Assembly (NCBI GenBank): GCA_910584395.1
Contig: CAJUAS010000011.1
Coordinates: 1-42,376 of the forward strand
Reading direction: 5' to 3'
From: an uncultured Oscillospiraceae bacterium
GTDB taxonomy: Bacteria > Bacillota > Clostridia > Oscillospirales > Oscillospiraceae
Length of the DNA stretch: 42,376 bases
The notes below the pieces were generated by a model. It searched no databases. It saw only the letters and a program-made list of their open reading frames with translations, and was not told the origin of the DNA. The translations under genes and the position numbers were made by a program. Each line of letters starts with the position of its first letter. The first letter of the stretch is position 1. Below, in pieces: positions 32,801 to 39,794 of this stretch.

Positions 32801-32819
32801 TGTGATCCACCAGATCTGA
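20892..32819 (+). CDS. Giant SLH-anchored GH84-GH2 glycosidase
   Basis: 3975 residues. Signal peptide 1-27 (cut after PALA), a GH20b-like lead, then a GH84 domain from about 210: RGFIEGYYGNPWT and the catalytic pair Asp331-Asp332 in VLADDRG. F5/8C-like modules follow (about 718-1430). A GH2 domain spans about 1456-2090 (NLPHDF, acid/base Glu1882 in SLGNE, nucleophile Glu1977 in YGSETASH) with DUF4982/Ig-like parts after it. Then Ig-like (Big_4) and more F5/8C modules, an InlB-type repeat (3572-3650), a glycine-rich linker and three SLH repeats (about 3795-3975). GH84 removes beta-GlcNAc; GH2 members usually remove beta-galactose. SLH repeats bind cell-wall polymer, so it is likely displayed at the surface. 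The start at 20892 gives better spacing to GGGAGG than ATG 20883. Confidence 0.93.
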   Translation: MKRKFTKITSCLLCLAMLFSMAMPALAVRADDEAIPIDAPAPDEDGGSVLDLNDFFEDAEASLLANENPFDVTGEYEIYPTPHSVTYADSTVTLPATMQVTYTGSIDSYTKDRAVEAFQQAGVTLSESASTAVKLQVSIKADGDGVTTATANLFDKTSAYKLTIDANGVTVVGVDTDAAFYGLTTVKRILQQVTGKQVKHLTVEDYADVPFRGFIEGYYGNPWTVEDRAALMKFGGELKMNIYFYAPKDDPKHSTKWRELYTQEELETKIRPLAEAGNKSKCYYGFALHPFWAEGINYSDEAQYAADLEVLKAKFEQVMKVGVRQIAVLADDRGLPNVASGNTEAQNTRASYVRLMTDLTEWVSSAEMQEKYPGLKTSIPFCPNDYMGNASSAQMQTLKELPDSVPIIQTGGAIWGSVSNSYLTTYRNNMGDKGTFMWINWPCSDQSKSSLIMGAHDTVLRSDLTQDDIGTLRGIMLNPMQQSEPSKAAIFQNADYAWNVWNGSDSAQRIADVWDDCFKYVDHDSAIETAESAALRELAKHMIHNNGSGWRGDWHESAVLKDTLSAFRDKLSTNSLTADDITAMRREFETLHDAAVLYKGKTSGNLRILGQRKSDGTYVDNQEQMAPWLDYWVEFTQANLDFLDTLSLLQSNSDGSKNAEIISKYLSGQNNLTAANSHSFLYVNHYESALAGGEYIAPFTDVLQSTLAEKAGYLLRGEEEPLIETVITNRGTPNEGTLESVRDGDLSTYISFHSPASAAVGDYIGVLYNRSTPIDSIRFDMGDAGQKNSFTAAKLEYTEDGVTWQDVPGTPTVVMGTGGNTGKIASIEQTGLGLSLKGIRLTATAAVSDIYLSIKEITINGKSGSEPEQPAIGEQYSIQNVTLGSLTVASGQLSSMTDGNPATIVMLKNASGADNCPANAYVELNLGSEKPVGSIVVTVDSSKPADSMTATVQYWDGSAWQDIQSGLTESFTAEFTSRGITTSKLRLLNPAEKGCWIRFAEVAVYGPTPGQSSVDKILYQSDAVKKITNPVGELADDKASLAADNVMLRPGEFVGISLPTPRRVTDIVADYTPAPGLVLKVGMNEAELEVVNFGAAQLFANDSSVIDYNAPARYVRLENEGEQTISFQLNELSVQSEEPPSGIHFLSSTVGGEANNEDARKLGTTGNWFDGNVDTKAKFCASQVSGQHVTYDLGQTRQIRDLRLIVQDSQMDYPRHAKVQISASADGPWTDVITIDTSANASTSAGNDTEGGWVNISAYPNYKSLYNELVTPQNARYLRVLFTENFGDRWLELNEIVINGGDTAQAEYVSAYSDPTIEVDPIEPSANFTPDKLIDGNLTTGFRPNMDGVTSGSLIYRLSDETSIGQINLVQGETSGVKLAIRPVGETQFKELATLTGGLNQTPINEDITGVAEIKLSWDNVTPTFYELITIPRAAVVEGGGQAPSEVETIPINSYSGDARKVNFDENWKFNLGDVSGAEAQVFNDSAWRTINLPHDFSIDQPYSGSGCEAESGWLPGGTGWYRKSFTVSPDWENNKVVSIDFGGAYMETDVYLNGHKLGENKNGYNPFSFVLPSEYLNYTGENVIAVKVVNTIPSSRWYSGSGIYRSVNLTVTSPVHVARYGTYVNPVKGSGNDWTVNIKTNVQNDTASAANVTVEQAIYALDSATYKKTGAAVATDTSSVTSVNANANGEVTQTISVSNPSLWNSWDRGTPNLYVLVTTVKQGSTVVDTYETEFGFRTIEFTTDEGFKLNGVSTKLKGVCQHHDQGALGAEAWYRAMERQVEILMDMGCNSIRVTHNPADDGLIEICNRKGILIIDEAFDCWDRSKNSNGNDFARFFNTAISSDNTVVGGEGRVWSQFVLETMVNRDKNAPCVIMYSLGNEILQTSPHAGFIQIIKNLEKWAHDIDSSRPVTMGDDSRNTNIVTDENTNAYASFVNTYLANHNGVIGFNYCNTRPGSGRDKMPAAHNNGWLTYGSETASHINSRGIYNIKGSGALNGDKLLTSYDKSRVGWGDSAAGAWWYTVRFDYNMGEYVWTGFDYIGEPTPANGTTLGAGWNETAPKNSYFGIIDTNGIPKDNYYLYRSMWNETDTTLHVLPTWDREDLMVDSNGKVEVVVYSNAPTVRVYLNGEEVGASHSTETTTAAGHKYRTYEAAALQNGGTNTFTPGSTDHGGDLTGTAMYSTFNVPYAEGTLEVKAFDENGHEITKTVGRDMVRTTSGVSKLVATADRKTIKNDGRDLSYVTIDVVDAKGEIVNGATPEIKVSVTGDGKFMGLDNGVQPDHTSYTSDTRKAGAGRLVAIIQSTKEEGSFTVTATSAGLTPAAVTVSTGGAVAETGGDTPVSYDLSKTIYVQLNTEPELPQKATVTLGNGNQVEKAITWKEYDKSLLATPGVEFAITGVIADYNTPISIGVVVLDNVVALLNYSAAVQVGQVPSLPASRPAVMADGTVVNAQFAVTWDELPENATRKAGKVIVNGTAEVFGETYNVTATIRVAAPSYVDGGEATSGTTYYVDGASVGSSAANTRPYWADGDLSTVWTGSEAIGYSFDTAQNVHKIALTYQGTPPTGGVTIAVSGTNYSSTEAAQGWQTVHVTRTVSGNTVTYQMDKPFSAEAVKLTFAGEVHLADVVLTTGLAVFDIGSTAELDDMKINGQPVSASQLAAKSIRTPAINGVIHPISDHNVAVTILPENKNSQIILVTESENHAERAVYTVQLDAGSNPTAEDDSMDYPYTKTTATAPSQNSTSGNNSASAAVDGNPSTIWHTSWSGNDAIDLANQPERRYIQLKLDEVTKLAALRYLPRSDGKNGRIIGYEVWVSTADTVTAESKDTFTKVSEGDWAENTDWKLATFTVPADAKYVRLYGVRTQTGNAAETYVSAAEIRLVKAPDTSKIDLSEAILTVEPNEFEWKNVGIRPGTGTEGATVTVTLRGKVLTLHEDYELGYENNIDPGTAYIYARAKDGTNYQGAAAATFTIVKTDAKITSFRPVTVPVQPGIDPTDSLPKTVMAFTDSADGLPMEVEVTWDDVPAEWYNFPEEKTRTLTGTVDPDLLSNPDLKPTATLKFAYSQSVDSISMVTAVGVIPALPDTVTVQFDDGTSGRRTVSKWYVKGDATKAALTTADFAAEGTVELEGDIVGIDRVKAAATVRVAEADQPTGNIALNDSEQVHNGNGHLTSIGSIFPMAIASESSGDNNPYHVLKGQTAGSTNSADRWSDWEKNPSGAPHITHTSAWVGVAFETSTANVTAQANQVLTLVPHKVNKAKVMFTDENANNDGQGAVTYPASYTIQYYDGPLDNLKFNTQLSSGDSGGGNGRVDRSWDSNSPLKDSQNWKSVTVKGSAPAVPTSRGQWVEVEFEPVDTAIIRVLCTPKSGKWVGVQALEVYGLTPAANSDFTVTSVTLGGEEKLDSFVTDSAVTSGKMLEVTLPAGSGATANIPKLAITATNNASISVVQAVRVPGLPQAGGAWAQAVVTSEDGSKTETYTVKFTREGAAAGFFIELDEKFPKDKLQLVDAAGHPVSGGTPNAEITLQIAKGYQAQVWVEITEGDRMGEVLVLSNTNNSFLMPAASVHVYGSAMPITYNIKYLLNGGSFVGDPRVTYNVETATFSVNDPTRAGYTFKGWVGGGLTQPTTGLTIEKGSIGDRTYTAVWETNATIGGGGGNNGGGSVSVPVGDVTVTTKNPDGSTTVTTTTSGGLVSAVTTAPDGTQSAVIQIPQNSGTPTKAVMPALDVNAEKTPEVTIQNNTGRPLSVIVPVNGASTVVAIRTNADGSETVIPYSVMDENGLRVKIESDSQTLKLMDNKKTFDDVAADHWALDAVDFVSSRELFNGMGSVSTFAPTAPMDRAMMTTVLWRLAEKPNAAVTELFDDVQSGAYYEQAVAWGVATGVVKGTDNGFEPNSPVTRETLAVLLYRAAGSPAVVDELPRRFTDGAQVADWAQEAMIWCVQNDIIKGYPDNTLGAKNVATRAEVATMLQRFVIHQI

Positions 32820-32838
32820 AAAAAGGGAGGATAACACA

Positions 32839-35800
32839 ATGAACAAACGTCTATTGTCCCTGCTGCTCGCGCTTTTGATGTTAGTATCCATTGTCCCCAC
32901 CGCCGCCCTTGCGGCGGTGCGGGGCGGGGATGAGATCCCCGCCGAAGCGCCTGCGCCGGAGGAGGACACCTCCAAGCTGGCTGAGGAGCTGCCCGCCGCA
33001 CCGGCCGAGGCGGCGGATGACCAGCCCGCCGCGCTGGCGGAGGGGGACGACCCCTATACCTACTACACCGGAACAGTGACCGCAACTGCGCCCAGTCAGC
33101 ACGGCGCGGATACCGGCACCACGGAAGGCCCTGCCAGTTTTGCCGTAGACGGCAATGAAAACACCCACTGGCACACTCGCTACAATGCAAACGACAACAC
33201 CACCGGGACTGCCGGTAACAGCCAAGGCCCGCATGACTTCTCCTCCACTGACGCAGATGTTCAGGCGCAGCGGTACATTGAGTTGACCCTTGAATCAGCT
33301 ACTCAGATCGCCGCGCTGCGTCAGCTTCCCCGCTCTGGCGGCCAAACCGTTGACCGCAACAACGGCGTGATCACCAGCTACTATGTCACCGTCAGTCCCA
33401 CTGCCGATGGAGACGACTTTACGGAAGTGGCCCGCGGCGATTGGGCTGCTGACGGAAGCTGGGAAGTCGCGATTTTCTCCGCTCCCACCACTGCCAAACG
33501 TGTCCGACTTTATGCAACTGCGACCCACGGTTCTCAAGACGGCGGCAACAACAATAATGTGTTTATCTCCGCCGCCGAGATTCGTCTGGTTACGGAGATC
33601 AATCTGCCCACCCCCGACGGCAACCTCTGCCGCCCCTCCGACGGCGTGAGCGTCACCGCCACGGCCAGCAATGATGAAGGAAGCGGCCACACCCCCGACA
33701 AGGCCATCGACGGTGATACTTCTTCCAACGCTTCCCGCTGGACGACCGTCAGCGATGGCGCAGGCACCACCGAGCGCTGGATCAAGCTGGATCTGGGTGC
33801 GCAGCGCTCCATCAGCCGGGTGAACATCTATTGGAACGAGCTGAACGCCACAAATTACGTGATCGAGACCTCCCCCACCGGGGCGGACGGCTCTTGGACG
33901 ACCCAAGTCACTAAAACCGAAAAGCCAGACAGCTCTTATATGGTCTATCGCTTCTCTCCCGTGCAGGCCCGGTATGTCCGCCTGCGCGTCACCGCCTATG
34001 ACCATGCCGCCGACTACGACAACTGGTTCAACGTCAGTGTCTATGAGATCGAGGCCTACCGGGACGACGCCGCCGTTCCCGTCCCCACCGTCGCCGAGCT
34101 GGCCAACCAGCTGATCGCCACCTATGTGGCCGCTGACGGCACGACCCCCGCCCGCGTCACCTACTCCCGCCCCGGCGGCGATGCGATCCCTGCGGGCTAT
34201 TCCGTCACCGTGGACGCCAATCTGGAGCAGGTCGTCGGCCCGGACGGCACGGTGTACACCCCCTTGGTGGATATGCCCGTGGAGATCGCTTTTACCGTCA
34301 CCAACGCCGATGGGGAGCACGCCACCACTGCGAACAGCGGCGTCCATACCCTCACCATCCCCGGCGCACACACAGCAAACGAGGGCAACCCCAAGCCTGC
34401 CGTGATCCCTGAGATCATGGAGTGGTATTCCTCCGCTGCGGATCAGGGCATGACATTCACCCTGACCGAGAACAGCCGCATCATCCACCGCTACGGCGCA
34501 CAGGGCGGCTTTGACGCCGTGGCCAATGAGCTGACCGCCGACATCAACGACCTCTTTGATCTGGGCATGACCACCGCAAAGAACCATGTCCACGATAAGC
34601 AGACCTACGCGGACATTGCCGCCGCCGTACAGCCCGGCGACATCGTCATCTACAACGTTCTTCCCACCGGTGTTGCCTACAACCGCGGTCTGGTGGCCGG
34701 CTTTGACAACGAGACCTACCGCATGGAGATCTCCAACACCGTCACCGACGCCAACGGGAACGTCACCACCCAGAACGGCACCCACGTCACCATCTTTGCC
34801 ACCGACGCCACCGGCGCGTACTGGGCTACCCGCACCCTCCTTCAGGCTTTGAAGCTCAGTCAGGCCGCAAATAATGGCCTTACCATCGACTGCGGCACCA
34901 TCCGGGACTATCCTGAGTTTAAGCTCCGCGGCCTGATCCTTGACGTGGGCCGCAAGCCCATGTCCATGGATATGCTCCGCCAGATCGCCAAAAACATGGC
35001 GTGGTATAAGCTCAACGACTTCCACGTCCATCTCAACGACAACCTCATCTGGCTGGAGGACTACTACAACTCCGGCGAAAACTCCCAAAATGACGCGGCG
35101 TGGGAGCGCATCAACGAACAGGCCTACGCCGCCTTCCGTCTGGAGAGCGACATTGTGCCGGAGGCGGGCGGAAAAGCCCTCACCGCCAAGGACTACGCCT
35201 ACTCTAAGGAGGAGTTCAAGGACTTCGTGGCCGACAGTGCCAAGATCGGCGTGAACATCGTTCCCGAGATCGACGTCCCGGCCCACGCCAAGTCCATTGC
35301 CGACGCCTTCCCCTCCCTTCGTCTGCGCGGCCAATCAGGTCATTCTTGGAACTGCCATCTGGATCTGAGCGCCGCAAAATACGACCAAACGATGGACACT
35401 GTGCAGAGGATCTTTGATGAGTACATCAAGGACGGTGCTTTCCTTGGCGCGCCCACGGCGGACTTTGGCTCTGATGAGTACCTGAACACCAGCCTGTACT
35501 CCCAATTCCAGAAGTTTACCCACGACATGATCGTCTACATGAAGGAAAAAGGGGTCACCCCCCGCCTCTGGGGCAGCTTGGGCAACGACCCCGGCGTGGC
35601 CGCCGACGTGGCCGAGGGTGTGCAGATGAACATCTGGGCGCCCGGCAACGATTCTCCCTCCGCCAACCCTGACACGATGTATAACGCGGGCTTTGACCTC
35701 ATCAACGTGATCGGCGGCGCAATGTACATTGTCCCCGGCAACGCCGGAATCGGCGGATATTGTGACCGTTTGAATCTGAGCTATATTTACAACAGTTGGA

Positions 35801-38800
35801 CGCCCAACGCCATGGGCTCCGGCATCCCCGCCGGCTCCAGCCAAATGCTGGGCGGCTGTCTTGCCGTGTGGCAGGACAACATTGACACCCACGCCGCCGG
35901 TATCGACGAGGTCGACACCTTTGACCGTATCTTTGAGGTTCTCCCCGTTGCCGCCGTCAAGCTCTGGGGCGAGGGACAGGCCAAGGATCGCGACCTTGCC
36001 GCCCTTCAGTCCGATAGCAACACGCTGGGCACCGCTCCCAACACCAATCCCTATGCGAAGGTGGAAAGCGCCGACGACGAGTACTTCAACTACACCTTCG
36101 ATCAGGACGGCTCTGATTCCTCCGCCAACGGCCGCGACCTTACCCTCCGCGGCGGCGCGGCGGTGCAAAACGGCCTTCTCTCCCTCAGCGCGGGCGAGAG
36201 CTACGCCGAGCTGGGCATTGACAAGCTGGGCTGGGACAATCAGCTTTCCTTTAGGGCCATGAAGCTCCCCAGCTCCGGCGAGGAGGAGGTTCTCTTCGAG
36301 TCCGACCCCGCCTACGGCGACTTCGCCATCAAGGCCCTCCCCGGCTCGGACGCAGATCACTGGCGGCTGGGCTTCTCCCGGGAGCTGTATGATTATGAGT
36401 TCCCCGTAGACCTCCCTGTTGGGGATTGGGTGCAGCTCTCTCTGGTCAACCGTCAGGAAGAAGCTCTCCTGAGCGTGGACGGCGATCCCTATATCAACGC
36501 GGTGGGGAAGTTTGTCTCCGACGAAAACTCCAACACCCCCTTCCGGGGCAAGACGGGCATCACCCGCTCCTCACTCACTCTCCCCCTTGCCCGCATCGGC
36601 AGCAAGACCAACGCCTTTGTGGGTTATCTGGATGACGTGACCGCCGCGTCTGCCGGGAACATCGTCCAGCAGCGCGTGCTCTCCCTCGCCGCCAATGCCC
36701 CCAGCGAGGCCAACAATGGCAGCGATGGCCCCGCCGCCAACGCGGTGGACGGCGACCCCAACACCTATTGGCACTCCCGCTATAACAACTGTAACAACGG
36801 CAAGGGCGAGGTGACCCTGACTGCCCAGACCAAATATATCGAGGTCATTCTGCCCACCGGCGCCACAGTCACCGGCCTGCGCCATCTGCGCCGTTCCGGC
36901 GGCGGCAACGGCACGGTCTCCGCCGCGGACATCAAGGTCAGCACCACCACCTCCACCGAGGGCAGCGATGCCGGCTTCACCACCGTGGCCTCCGTCACCG
37001 GTTGGGGTGCCGCCAACGCCTATGATGAAGTCACCTTTGACACCCCGCAGGAAAATGTGAAGTTCGTTCGCCTCTACGGTACGACTACCACCGGCGGCTT
37101 TATGTCCGCCGCCGAGGTCGAGCCCACCTACACCATCCCCCTCACCCCCGAAAACACCACTTTGACCCTTTTGGCGGGCAGTGAGAACTGGAAGGTCTCC
37201 GGCCGTCCCCACCTCACCGCATTCCGTCAGGCGGACACCCAGCCGCCGCTGTTCCTGACGGAAGGGACGGACTACACCCTGTCCTACTCCGACGCCGCCC
37301 CCGGTGAGACCTGCACCATCACCCTCACCGGCATGGGCCATTTTGCCGGCGAGGTTACCGCCACCTACACTGTCCCCGCCTCCAGCGCCAAAACCAGCAT
37401 TGAGGACGCCACCGTCACCTTTGCTCAGGAATCCTATCCTCTGGAAAACGGCAAGGCCGAGCCTAAGCCCGTGGTCAAGCTGGGTGACGTCACTCTCTTG
37501 GAGGGTCTGGACTACACGTTGTCTTACACCGGCAACACCGCCGCAGGCACCGCCACCGTCACCGTGACCGGTATTGGCAATTACGAGGGCACAACGACCG
37601 CTACCTTCACCGTCACCCCCGAGATCGTCAAGAAAAACCTGAGCAACACCTCCAAGACCAAGGTCACCCTCCACCAGCTTACGTTCCTTTATGAAGGGGT
37701 CGCGATCACTCCCGATCCCGTGGTCACCTACGACGGCGAAACACTGGTCAAGGGCAAGGATTACACCGTGTCCTACGCCCGCAACAACGCCGTGGGCAAA
37801 GCCACCGTCACGGTCACCGGCCTTGCGCCCTACTGCACGGGCAGCGCGTCCGCGACCTTTGCCATCGTAGACTCCTCCTCCCTGAAGGATCTCAGCGACA
37901 TGGAAAAGACCAAGGTCACCTTTGATCCCGCGGAATATGCCTACACCGGCAAGCCCATCGTCCCCACCTTCACCGTCCGTTACGGCGGCGTACTCCTGAA
38001 GGCAGGCACTCACTACTCCGTTGAACTGAGCAACAACACCAACGGCGGCACCGGCGTTCTGGTCATCCGCGGCCTTCCCGACGGAGGCTATGTCGGGCCT
38101 TTCGTGGCCACCTTCACCATCACCGGCGGCGGCACAAGCACCAATCCCGGCGGCAGCTCCTCCGGTGGTTCTTCCTCCGGCGGCACTACGGCCACCTCCA
38201 AGCTGCCTGACGGCGCGTCCATGACCACCCGTACCGACGACAGCGGCGCGATGACCGCCACCGTCACCTACCCCAGCGGCGCGAAGGTCACCGCCGACAT
38301 CCCCGTCACCGGGCCTGTCACCGCCGTGGTCACCGTTCCCGCCGGCAAGAACGCCGTCACCGTCACCGTCCCCACCCGCACGCCGCCCACTCTGGGCCAC
38401 GTTGCCGTCATTCTCCGCCCCGACGGCACGGAGGAGATCGTCAAGACCGCCATGCCCAACGACTTCGGCCTTGAAGTCACCTTGGACGCCAACGCTGTCG
38501 TTCAGGTGGTGGACAACACCCGCAGCTTCGTGGACGTACCCGCCGACAGTTGGGCGAAGGACGCCATTACCTTCGTCACCAGCCGTGAGATCTTCAACGG
38601 CACGGGCAACAACACCTTCTCCCCCTCCAGCGACATGAGCCGCGCCATGGTGTGTACCGTTCTGGCCAATCTGGCCGGCGAGGACACCACCGGCGGCGAG
38701 ACTTGGTACGAGAAGGCCGTGGCGTGGGCTGTGACCAACCAAATCAGCGACGGCACGATCCCCAACGCCATCATCACCCGGGAGCAGCTGGCCGCCATGC

Positions 38801-39027
38801 TTTACCGCTATGCCGGCGCGCCGGCGTGCGAAGCCCCGCTGCCCGACCGCTTCCGCGATCTTGGCGACGTGTCCGACTGGGCCGAGCAGGCCATGGCTTG
38901 GGCCGTGGAAAACGACCTGCTGCGCGGCCGCAGCAGCCTCGACGGTCTGGGCTTAGCCCCCAAGGCCACCGCCACCCGCGCCGAGGTCGCCTCTGTGTTC
39001 CAGCGCTATGTGGCGCTGCTCAAGTAA
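32839..39027 (+). CDS. Giant SLH-anchored GH20 beta-hexosaminidase
   Basis: 2062 residues. Signal peptide 1-25, two F5/8C-like modules (about 75-415), an Ig-like domain, a GH20b domain (about 521-695), and a GH20 domain (about 696-1065) with RGLILDVGRKPMSMD and the catalytic Asp879-Glu880 in FGSDEYL. A LamG-like domain (1085-1275), another F5/8C module (1276-1430), four Ig-like repeats (1434-1760), a Ser/Gly linker and three SLH repeats follow. GH20 enzymes use substrate-assisted catalysis on beta-GlcNAc/GalNAc; some are lacto-N-biosidases, which I cannot separate here. It follows the GH84-GH2 gene by 19 bp with AGGGAGG, in one operon, and shares its F5/8C, pre-SLH and SLH modules. Confidence 0.93.
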   Translation: MNKRLLSLLLALLMLVSIVPTAALAAVRGGDEIPAEAPAPEEDTSKLAEELPAAPAEAADDQPAALAEGDDPYTYYTGTVTATAPSQHGADTGTTEGPASFAVDGNENTHWHTRYNANDNTTGTAGNSQGPHDFSSTDADVQAQRYIELTLESATQIAALRQLPRSGGQTVDRNNGVITSYYVTVSPTADGDDFTEVARGDWAADGSWEVAIFSAPTTAKRVRLYATATHGSQDGGNNNNVFISAAEIRLVTEINLPTPDGNLCRPSDGVSVTATASNDEGSGHTPDKAIDGDTSSNASRWTTVSDGAGTTERWIKLDLGAQRSISRVNIYWNELNATNYVIETSPTGADGSWTTQVTKTEKPDSSYMVYRFSPVQARYVRLRVTAYDHAADYDNWFNVSVYEIEAYRDDAAVPVPTVAELANQLIATYVAADGTTPARVTYSRPGGDAIPAGYSVTVDANLEQVVGPDGTVYTPLVDMPVEIAFTVTNADGEHATTANSGVHTLTIPGAHTANEGNPKPAVIPEIMEWYSSAADQGMTFTLTENSRIIHRYGAQGGFDAVANELTADINDLFDLGMTTAKNHVHDKQTYADIAAAVQPGDIVIYNVLPTGVAYNRGLVAGFDNETYRMEISNTVTDANGNVTTQNGTHVTIFATDATGAYWATRTLLQALKLSQAANNGLTIDCGTIRDYPEFKLRGLILDVGRKPMSMDMLRQIAKNMAWYKLNDFHVHLNDNLIWLEDYYNSGENSQNDAAWERINEQAYAAFRLESDIVPEAGGKALTAKDYAYSKEEFKDFVADSAKIGVNIVPEIDVPAHAKSIADAFPSLRLRGQSGHSWNCHLDLSAAKYDQTMDTVQRIFDEYIKDGAFLGAPTADFGSDEYLNTSLYSQFQKFTHDMIVYMKEKGVTPRLWGSLGNDPGVAADVAEGVQMNIWAPGNDSPSANPDTMYNAGFDLINVIGGAMYIVPGNAGIGGYCDRLNLSYIYNSWTPNAMGSGIPAGSSQMLGGCLAVWQDNIDTHAAGIDEVDTFDRIFEVLPVAAVKLWGEGQAKDRDLAALQSDSNTLGTAPNTNPYAKVESADDEYFNYTFDQDGSDSSANGRDLTLRGGAAVQNGLLSLSAGESYAELGIDKLGWDNQLSFRAMKLPSSGEEEVLFESDPAYGDFAIKALPGSDADHWRLGFSRELYDYEFPVDLPVGDWVQLSLVNRQEEALLSVDGDPYINAVGKFVSDENSNTPFRGKTGITRSSLTLPLARIGSKTNAFVGYLDDVTAASAGNIVQQRVLSLAANAPSEANNGSDGPAANAVDGDPNTYWHSRYNNCNNGKGEVTLTAQTKYIEVILPTGATVTGLRHLRRSGGGNGTVSAADIKVSTTTSTEGSDAGFTTVASVTGWGAANAYDEVTFDTPQENVKFVRLYGTTTTGGFMSAAEVEPTYTIPLTPENTTLTLLAGSENWKVSGRPHLTAFRQADTQPPLFLTEGTDYTLSYSDAAPGETCTITLTGMGHFAGEVTATYTVPASSAKTSIEDATVTFAQESYPLENGKAEPKPVVKLGDVTLLEGLDYTLSYTGNTAAGTATVTVTGIGNYEGTTTATFTVTPEIVKKNLSNTSKTKVTLHQLTFLYEGVAITPDPVVTYDGETLVKGKDYTVSYARNNAVGKATVTVTGLAPYCTGSASATFAIVDSSSLKDLSDMEKTKVTFDPAEYAYTGKPIVPTFTVRYGGVLLKAGTHYSVELSNNTNGGTGVLVIRGLPDGGYVGPFVATFTITGGGTSTNPGGSSSGGSSSGGTTATSKLPDGASMTTRTDDSGAMTATVTYPSGAKVTADIPVTGPVTAVVTVPAGKNAVTVTVPTRTPPTLGHVAVILRPDGTEEIVKTAMPNDFGLEVTLDANAVVQVVDNTRSFVDVPADSWAKDAITFVTSREIFNGTGNNTFSPSSDMSRAMVCTVLANLAGEDTTGGETWYEKAVAWAVTNQISDGTIPNAIITREQLAAMLYRYAGAPACEAPLPDRFRDLGDVSDWAEQAMAWAVENDLLRGRSSLDGLGLAPKATATRAEVASVFQRYVALLK

Positions 39028-39043
39028 CCACCCGCGTCCTTTG

Positions 39044-39082
39044 GGGACGGGAGAGGAAATCCTCTCCCGTCCCTTTCTTTTT
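39044..39082 (+). terminator. Terminator of the glycosidase operon
   Basis: A perfect 13-bp stem, GGGACGGGAGAGG with CCTCTCCCGTCCC, closes on AAAT and is followed by TTTCTTTTT. Confidence 0.95.
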
Positions 39083-39096
39083 CCTTCCATCTGTGG

Positions 39097-39102
39097 TATA
39101 CT
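39097..39102 (+). promoter_or_regulatory. Possible -10 box for the HAD operon
   Basis: TATACT with a TGTGG lead lies 30 bp before the HAD start. A -35 is poorly matched, so this is a weak call. Confidence 0.4.
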
Positions 39103-39131
39103 ATCATGTAACTTATCTGGGAGGTCACCAC

Positions 39132-39794
39132 ATGAACTATTCCGGCGTATTTTTCGACTTTGACTACACTCTGGGCGACGCCACCGAAGCCATCGTCGCC
39201 GGTTTCCTCTACGGTCTGCACACCATGGGCTATCCCATCCCCACCCGGGAGGAGATCCGCCTCACCGTGGGCTTAGTCCTCAAGGACGGCTTCACCGCCC
39301 TCACCGGAGAGCGGGACGAGGCCAAGCGGGAGGAGTTTACCCGGCTCTACCGCTCCATCTGCACCCCCGCCCAGATCGCCACCGCCGTCCTCTGCCCCGG
39401 CGCGAAGGAGCTTCTGGAGACCCTCCACGGCAAGGGGGTCAAGTTGGCGGTGGTGAGCAGTAAGCCCGGGCCGATTTTAGAGAAGATCTTGGAACATCAA
39501 GGCGTGGCCCACCTCTTCGACTTCATCATCGGCGCGGACGCGGTGGAAAAGCCCAAGCCCGACCCCGCCGGCATTCTTGCCGCTCTTAGGGCCACCGGGC
39601 TGGACAAAGACCGCACCCTCTACTGCGGCGACACCGTCATCGACGCCGAGGCCGCCAAAAACGCGGCGGTGGACTTCTGCCCCGTCCTCAACGGCACGAC
39701 CCCCGCAGAGGCCTTCGAGAACTGGCCCAAAGTCCACCTCTCCCCCACCTTGGATGACCTGCGCCTCTGGCTGGTCGGGGAGGGCTTGGTATGA
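39132..39794 (+). CDS. HAD-IA family phosphatase
   Basis: This 220-residue protein resembles phosphoglycolate phosphatase/beta-phosphoglucomutase-like HAD enzymes. Motif I is FFDFDYTLGD, motif II VVSSKPG, motif III the lysine in EKPKPDP, and motif IV YCGDTVIDAEAA. The cap domain lies between motifs I and II. It removes phosphate from a small metabolite; the substrate is undetermined. ATG follows GGGAGG. Its stop overlaps the next start by 4 bp (ATGA). Confidence 0.9.
   Translation: MNYSGVFFDFDYTLGDATEAIVAGFLYGLHTMGYPIPTREEIRLTVGLVLKDGFTALTGERDEAKREEFTRLYRSICTPAQIATAVLCPGAKELLETLHGKGVKLAVVSSKPGPILEKILEHQGVAHLFDFIIGADAVEKPKPDPAGILAALRATGLDKDRTLYCGDTVIDAEAAKNAAVDFCPVLNGTTPAEAFENWPKVHLSPTLDDLRLWLVGEGLV

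Noticed and set aside
36571..38742. A 723-codon minus-strand frame, with others at 33295-35334 and 30396-31760
   Set aside because: Same antisense composition artefact; low-complexity Gly/Val/Asp-rich translation and no ribosome site considered credible.
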